Below, in pieces: positions 59,310-64,000 of a stretch of DNA of 64,000 bases. This stretch comes from Ostreococcus mediterraneus. Lineage: Eukaryota > Chlorophyta > Mamiellophyceae > Mamiellales > Bathycoccaceae. The notes below the pieces were generated by a model, which did not search any database, was not told the DNA's origin, and saw only the letters and a list, made by a program, of their open reading frames with translations. The position numbers and the translations under genes are program-made. Where the stretch lies: positions 517,909-581,908 of the forward strand of contig WMKK01000009.1 of the NCBI GenBank assembly GCA_012295225.1, given 5' to 3'. Position 1 is the first letter of the stretch. Every line of letters starts with the position of its first letter.

Positions 59310-59467
59310 CGCACGCAGTCAAGCGCAACCGACGGCGCAAAGGCGAAAGATAAATACAAGAATACTCGCGCGAGCGATCGCGCGCGTTCGTGGGCGACGA
59401 ACGACGTCGACGCGCGCGTGCGGGGCGCGAACGCGAACGCGTGCTGGGGCTCGCGACTCGCGACATC
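59310..59467. promoter_or_regulatory. Divergent promoter, BIG and JmjC demethylase
   Basis: 158 bases between opposed start codons, or about 345 if BIG starts at 59123. No TATA or CCAAT box is seen. Confidence 0.35.
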
Positions 59468-61402
59468 ATGGGTGAGGTCAATGTCGCATCGTCGCGCGCG
59501 GTCGAGCGCGCGTTCGCGGTGAAAACTGTCGCAGGCGACGCACGTAATGGTGGCATGGGCGATGGCGACGCGCGCGCGACGTCGCCGACGCCGTCGACGC
59601 CGCCAGAGAAGGAGATTGAGCCGACGAAGAAGCGCCGGGTGACGCCAGGCAAGGCGAGCTTCGCGTTTGACGTACACGACGGCGCAATGCCGTTCGCGCA
59701 CGACGAGCGGGGCGAGCCTATGTTTGGGTGCGAAACGTGTTCGTTTGATCCCGATGGGTGCGAGAAGTGTCTCGGCGGTCCGCCGATACGGACGACGTGG
59801 GTTCGCGAGCGGGCGCTGGCGTACGACGTGCCTCCGGTGAAGACGTATCGACCGACAGAGGAGGAATGGGCGGGTGATCCGCTAGAGTACATCAATTCGA
59901 TTCGACCAGAGGCGGAGAAGTATGGGGTGTGCAATATTATTCCCCCGCCGTCGTGGACGCCGGAGTTTTGCTTGCCTGATAAGGAGAGTTTGAGATTTCG
60001 GACGCGTATCCAGGCGTTGAATGAGTTGCAAAATAGACCGGCTGGACCGAGCGCGCGAGCTCGGGCAAAGATGCTCGAGGAGGAGGGAGACGATGCGGCG
60101 AATGTCAGTGCCAGTACCAGTGGTCGCATGGCTGGTGGTGGTGGTGGTGGCCGTATGGGCGGCGGCGGCGGCGGCGGGCGCATGGGCGGCGCGACGCCAG
60201 AAGACGTCGAAGCGGTTGTTAAACAGTACGGATTTCAACAAGGCGCGCGGCACAACTTGACGTCTTTAGAAAGGTATTCAAAATATTTCAAGTCGACATA
60301 CTTTAGTGAGCATGGAGAGCCGCAAAATGTTTCAGTAAAAGATATGGAGGGTGAATTTTGGCGACTCATCGAGGCGAGCGAAGGACGGAACGTTGAAGTC
60401 ATTTATGGCGCTGACATTGCCACCATGCACGTCGGCAGTGGATTTGCCAAAGCTGGCGTAAATTGCCCACCAGGGCAAGAAACGTACGCGTCGAGCCCCT
60501 GGAACGTGTGTAACATGCCGTATAATTCAGAAAGCTGCTTGAGTCACGTTGAGGCAACGACTGGAATCACCGTGCCGTGGCTTTACTTTGGAATGACCAT
60601 GTCGGCGTTCTGCTGGCACGTGGAGGACCACAGCTTTTACAGCGTCAATTACCATCACTTTGGCGCACCCAAGGTGTGGTACTCGATTCCAGCCACGCAC
60701 TCGAAGCAGTTTGAGGAGGTGATGCACAGGCGCTTGCCGCATTTGTTTCAATCCCAGCCAGATCTGCTCCATTCACTGGTGACGATTTTATCGCCTAAAA
60801 TCTTACAGGATGAAGGCATACCGGTGTATCGCGTCGAACAACATCCTCGAAGCTACATCATTACATTTCCATATGCGTATCACGCCGGTTTCAATACTGG
60901 CTTCAACTGCGCAGAGGCGGTGAACTTTGCGCCGATTGATTGGTTGCCATTTGGCGTGGGCGCGACGGAGCGTTACGTGCGTGATAAGCGCTATCAATCT
61001 GTGGCGCATGACCAATTGCTATCGACACTGACACAAAGTGCACACAAACATCCACGGTTCCCAAAAGTTCTCGCCGAAGTGATGCAAGAGCGCGTCGATA
61101 CCGAAGAACAACGCGTCGAAGCCGCAAAGCCTCTCATCGGTCAGTTTGTGAGAATGGAGAACACCGCGGAGGCGCCTGATTTGAACGAACGCGATTGTAC
61201 GACGTGTAAAGCTGATTTGAACTGGGCGGGTGTGGCGTGTTCGTGCTCATTTGGCAAGGGTCGCGGCTACGTGTATTGTTTGCGTTGCGTCAAGGCGTGC
61301 GAATGCGCCGTGGAGAAGCGCACATGTTTTTATAGACACACTGTACAAGAGCTTCGGGAACAAGTATCGGAGCTTAGAAGATTAGCCGCGGGCACGAATT
61401 GA
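59468..61402 (+). CDS. JmjN/JmjC histone lysine demethylase, KDM5/JMJ14-like
   Basis: Fe(II)/2-oxoglutarate dioxygenase that removes methyl groups, probably from H3K4, in the nucleus. The protein has 644 residues from Met at 59468. A Cys-rich patch CETCSFDPDGCEKC (about 89-104) precedes JmjN (VKTYRPTEEEWAGDPLEYIN, about 122-165). A Gly/Arg/Met linker (about 218-240) is followed by JmjC: NMPYNSESCLSHVEATTGIT and SAFCWHVEDHSFYSVNYHH. Iron ligands are H384, E386 and H472; the 2-oxoglutarate Lys is in GAPKVWYS. A C5HC2 zinc finger closes the protein (CTTCKADLNWAGVACSC to YCLRCVKACEC). PHD, ARID and FYR domains are absent, as expected of a minimal plant-type member. Confidence 0.95.
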   Translation: MGEVNVASSRAVERAFAVKTVAGDARNGGMGDGDARATSPTPSTPPEKEIEPTKKRRVTPGKASFAFDVHDGAMPFAHDERGEPMFGCETCSFDPDGCEKCLGGPPIRTTWVRERALAYDVPPVKTYRPTEEEWAGDPLEYINSIRPEAEKYGVCNIIPPPSWTPEFCLPDKESLRFRTRIQALNELQNRPAGPSARARAKMLEEEGDDAANVSASTSGRMAGGGGGGRMGGGGGGGRMGGATPEDVEAVVKQYGFQQGARHNLTSLERYSKYFKSTYFSEHGEPQNVSVKDMEGEFWRLIEASEGRNVEVIYGADIATMHVGSGFAKAGVNCPPGQETYASSPWNVCNMPYNSESCLSHVEATTGITVPWLYFGMTMSAFCWHVEDHSFYSVNYHHFGAPKVWYSIPATHSKQFEEVMHRRLPHLFQSQPDLLHSLVTILSPKILQDEGIPVYRVEQHPRSYIITFPYAYHAGFNTGFNCAEAVNFAPIDWLPFGVGATERYVRDKRYQSVAHDQLLSTLTQSAHKHPRFPKVLAEVMQERVDTEEQRVEAAKPLIGQFVRMENTAEAPDLNERDCTTCKADLNWAGVACSCSFGKGRGYVYCLRCVKACECAVEKRTCFYRHTVQELREQVSELRRLAAGTN

Positions 61403-61576
61403 TGTAATCACTCGTAGGCTTTTAAAAATCAATCAATCTATGCATTATTCTAACGTCTAATATTCTCTACGACGCTCGTCTCTTCAGGTGAGCTCAGCGA
61501 AGTCGACGACGCGTTGTGAGTAACCCCATCCAAGCGTAGTCACACGCAACGCGACACTCTGCAAACCACATCACCT

Positions 61577-62437
61577 CTACCAACCGTCGGAGAACCTGTC
61601 GCCAGCGAGCGTAGCTTGCACTTGCGAGAGAGTTCCATTATCGTACGAAATCATATCGTGACGCGATTGCACCGACAAGAGCGCTACGGGACGTTGACCG
61701 AGAAACGCTTGCACTTCGTCGTCATTCATGTCGAGCTTTGCCTTGAGCAAATCGACGCACTCGGCGGGATCTCGGACATCCCACAGCTGCGTGAAGTCGC
61801 TCAGAATTAAATCCCATCGCAACTTTGGGCACTTCTCGCGAAATTCATTAACTTTTCGCCGCACGTCGGCTGGGTCTTTCAAAAGCATGGCTGGCTTATT
61901 CTGCACAAGCTTGGACAAGTCTGCCTCTGGCAATATCTCCTTTAACCGGACAAACGCAACCGCAACATCCGGCACATTCGCCGCCATACGCACTATATCC
62001 GCCATACGAACCTCTCTATCTAACACCCGTCGCTCCAACCCGGGCGCAATCGTAAACAAACGACCCAAACGCGCGCCGCACTCCGCCTCGCCCAACCCGA
62101 GCTCATCCGCCACCACGCGCACGCAAAACCTCATCTTCCCTTCCTCATCCCACCCAGGCTGCTCCGCGATATTCTCCAACGCATCCTCCTCACCGATAAT
62201 ATCCCCCAAGTCCGTCACCAAGTGCTCGCGACGCTTCGATTTATACTCCCCGACGTTCCAGCGCCCACTGGCGAGCTCGCGCAGCGCCCCGATGGCGTCC
62301 CGATCGTTCGTCGCGCCCACCGCGCGCGCGCGTCGACCATCGCGCCGCACCGACGACACCGACGACACCGCGACCGCGACCGCGCGCGACATGCGACGCC
62401 ACTGTGCGGCGGCTTCCTCGGCTGGCGTGGACCACAT
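61577..62437 (-). CDS. Helical protein of unknown family, possibly organellar
   Basis: Not firmly recognised. The protein has 286 residues; residues 1-45 are Arg/Ala/Val/Ser-rich and could be a presequence (alternative Met at 62392). The body is all-helical with repeated patterns of about 33 residues, such as ADLSKLVQNKPAMLLKDPADV and MNDDEVQAFLGQRPVALLSV. L-x-x-L-V-x-x-x-P-x-L-L resembles mTERF repeats. Only two or three units are recognisable, so mTERF is a suggestion. No catalytic motif. Divergent from the CDPK gene. Confidence 0.7.
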   Translation of the reverse strand: MWSTPAEEAAAQWRRMSRAVAVAVSSVSSVRRDGRRARAVGATNDRDAIGALRELASGRWNVGEYKSKRREHLVTDLGDIIGEEDALENIAEQPGWDEEGKMRFCVRVVADELGLGEAECGARLGRLFTIAPGLERRVLDREVRMADIVRMAANVPDVAVAFVRLKEILPEADLSKLVQNKPAMLLKDPADVRRKVNEFREKCPKLRWDLILSDFTQLWDVRDPAECVDLLKAKLDMNDDEVQAFLGQRPVALLSVQSRHDMISYDNGTLSQVQATLAGDRFSDGW

Positions 62438-62549
62438 CGATCAATCGACCAATCACGACCAGGGAACTACCCCTCTGCGTCCCACTCCCAGTGGCTCGAA
62501 TTCGCGCGCATCGCCGCATTCACGCGTACGCGCGCAGACCGACGACGCC

Positions 62550-64000
62550 ATGGGTATCTGCAGCTCGACGCCATCAACGGTTCCGGTACGTGTGCGCGCA
62601 TCGCAGGTTGGCGCCCGCGCGGCGGCGACGATGTCGTCGAGTCGTGGAGGAGGATTGGATCGGGCGCGGCGATCGCGAGAATTGTGTTGAATCGCGCGCG
62701 CGGATTAAGAGGTGGTTTCGCGCGGCGCGTGGTGGATGATGGGCGTGGCGTGGGTGATTGTGGCGTTGCGTGTGTGTGTGTGTGTGTGTGATCGTGCGCG
62801 CGCGAGAGAGATGACTGACGTGTGTGTGCGCGCGCGCGTAGTATTCGGAGACGAATCCGCGGTCGGGGCAGCCGAATCCGCTCGGGCAAAAGGCGAGACC
62901 GGATAACGTGCTCGGACGCACGACGGAGGACGTGAATGATTTGTTTGAGTTTCATGAGGAGTTAGGACGTGGTCAGTTTGGTACGACGTTCTTGGTGACG
63001 GAGAAGGCTACCGGGCGTAAGTGCGCGTGTAAGGCGATTTCCAAGCGCAAGCTTCAAAACGCCGAGGATATTGAAGACGTGCGGAACGAGATCAGGATTT
63101 TGCACCATCTTTCTGGGCACGAGAATATTGTCGAGCTCATTGGTGCGTATGAGGGTAACAAACACGTGTATATCGTCATGGAACTCTTGGCGGGTGGTGA
63201 ATTGTTCGATCGCATTGTCGAAAAGGGCAAGTATAGTGAAAAGGATGCGGCGGAAACGTTGCGCACGATTGTGCAATGCATTGATTACTGCCACCAGTTG
63301 AGCGTCATGCACCGCGACTTGAAGCCTGAAAACTTTGTGCTCAAGGACCGCTCGTCTGATTCTCCGATCTGCGCCATTGATTTCGGTTTGTCCACGTTCT
63401 ACCGTGAGAACCAAGTCTTTACGGATCTCGTCGGAAGCCCGTACTACGTCGCTCCCGAAGTTTTGCGTCGTCGCTACGGCAACGCCTCTGACATCTGGTC
63501 GTGCGGTATCATCCTCTACATTCTTCTCTCTGGTGTGCCCCCATTCTGGGCGCAAACCGAGCAAGGGATCTTTGATGCAATTTTGGCTGGCAACCTCGAC
63601 TTGACGAGCGATCCGTGGCCCAAGGTGAGCGCCGAAGCGAAGGAGCTCATCTCTGGCATGCTCGAAGCCGACCCGAAGAAACGCCTCACCACGGCTCAAG
63701 TGTTGGCGCACCCGTGGGTGGCGGACCCGTCCGTTGCTTCTTCCAAGAAGCTCGACAACGTCGTGTTCAAGCGTTTCAAGAACTTTGCCGGCATCACCAA
63801 GTTCAAGAAGATGGGATTGATGGCCATGGCTCGCACCATGACCACGGAAGAAGTCGCTGGCTTGAAGGAACTCTTCAAGAGCTTCGACACGGACAACTCT
63901 GGTACGATTTCTATCGACGAACTCCGCCAAGGTTTGAAGGTCAAGCACGCCGGTCCGGCGATGGAGGAGCTCAAGTCGATTATGAAGACGATCGACATTG
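62550..64000 (+). CDS. Calcium-dependent protein kinase (CDPK), two exons visible, 3' end outside the window
   Basis: Calcium-activated Ser/Thr kinase with fused calmodulin-like domain. Exon 1 is 62550-62585 (MGICSSTPSTVP), intron 62586-62841 (256 nt, GTACGT donor, ACTGAC before the acceptor), exon 2 from 62842 to beyond the edge. G2 and C4 fit N-myristoylation and palmitoylation, so membrane association is likely. Kinase landmarks: ELGRGQFGTTF (52-62), ATP lysine K76, HRDLKPEN with D171, DFG with D192, GSPYYVAPEVL, and the AHPWV end. The autoinhibitory junction (FKRFKNFAGITKFKKMGLMA) follows. The first EF-hand loop is at 361-372 (DTDNSGTISIDE). Very strong codon bias produces a 328-codon antisense frame, which is a shadow. 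Confidence 0.96.

Noticed and set aside
61577-62437. Firm mTERF assignment
   Set aside because: Only two or three weak repeats fit the L-x-x-L-V-x-x-x-P pattern; genuine mTERF proteins show more.
62962-63948. 328-codon minus-strand open frame
   Set aside because: It lies entirely antisense to the CDPK kinase domain. Strong codon bias removes stops on the complementary strand; its translation shows no protein-like pattern.
1-64000. tRNA, rRNA, snRNA, CRISPR, transposable or virus-derived elements
   Set aside because: I looked for T-loop-like sequence, long terminal or inverted repeats, and reverse transcriptase, integrase, transposase or capsid motifs on both strands, and saw none that hold up. 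A profile search would be more sensitive.

Overview
This 64 kb window is nuclear DNA from a very compact green picoalga. Gene spacing of tens of bases, mostly intronless genes, high GC, plastid-targeted proteins (coproporphyrinogen oxidase, a DUF3067 protein, phosphoserine aminotransferase, beta-amylase) and plant-type housekeeping genes (BIG/UBR4, CDPK, gamma-SNAP) point to Mamiellophyceae, most likely an Ostreococcus. That assignment is an inference from gene content and style. I see about 37 genes, a single assembly gap (105 N at 15081-15185), and no transposon, viral relic, rRNA, tRNA or CRISPR.

Layout. 1-9.5 kb: CCT1 chaperonin subunit (runs off the left edge), TYW1, an animal-type cyclic-nucleotide phosphodiesterase, a HIG1-domain protein, coproporphyrinogen III oxidase, a VAP protein. 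9.6-14.1 kb: beta-amylase, a doubtful 65-residue membrane protein, a ULP/SENP SUMO protease. 14.2-21.4 kb: a giant gene joining an NCS1-family permease to a coiled coil of about 1,450 residues and an unrecognised helical tail. 21.5-31.9 kb: a dimeric alpha-beta barrel protein, a plastid NTF2-like protein, ribosomal protein uS2 (RPSA), TRAPPC4/TRS23, PSAT, an RluA-type pseudouridine synthase, RsmE, YIP1, ribosomal protein eL39, an endosulfine. 32.4-47.5 kb: two unrecognised membrane proteins, PPIL1 cyclophilin, gamma-SNAP, proteasome ATPase RPT4, a GHMP kinase, a small two-exon protein, a DUF1995-like protein, an SDR reductase, a DUF3067 protein, USB1, a DoxX-like membrane protein. 47.6-64 kb: an intronless 3,890-residue BIG/UBR4 ubiquitin ligase, a JmjN/JmjC demethylase, a helical protein, and a CDPK running off the right edge.

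Genes mostly alternate strand, so most promoters are shared between head-to-head pairs and most 3' ends meet tail-to-tail within 30-250 bases. Eight introns were placed by eye in six genes (CCT1, VAP, eL39, RPT4, the 42 kb small gene, CDPK). Most share a GTACG donor and a CTGAC branch-like motif 25-40 bases before the acceptor. The two ribosomal-protein genes share an identical 18-base element upstream of their starts.

The most unusual object is the permease-coiled-coil fusion. Its coil is built on a strict 25-residue repeat that I could follow by hand through 16 consecutive units. The N run sits in a 30-bp minisatellite inside this gene and its length is not in frame, so the true gap length must differ.
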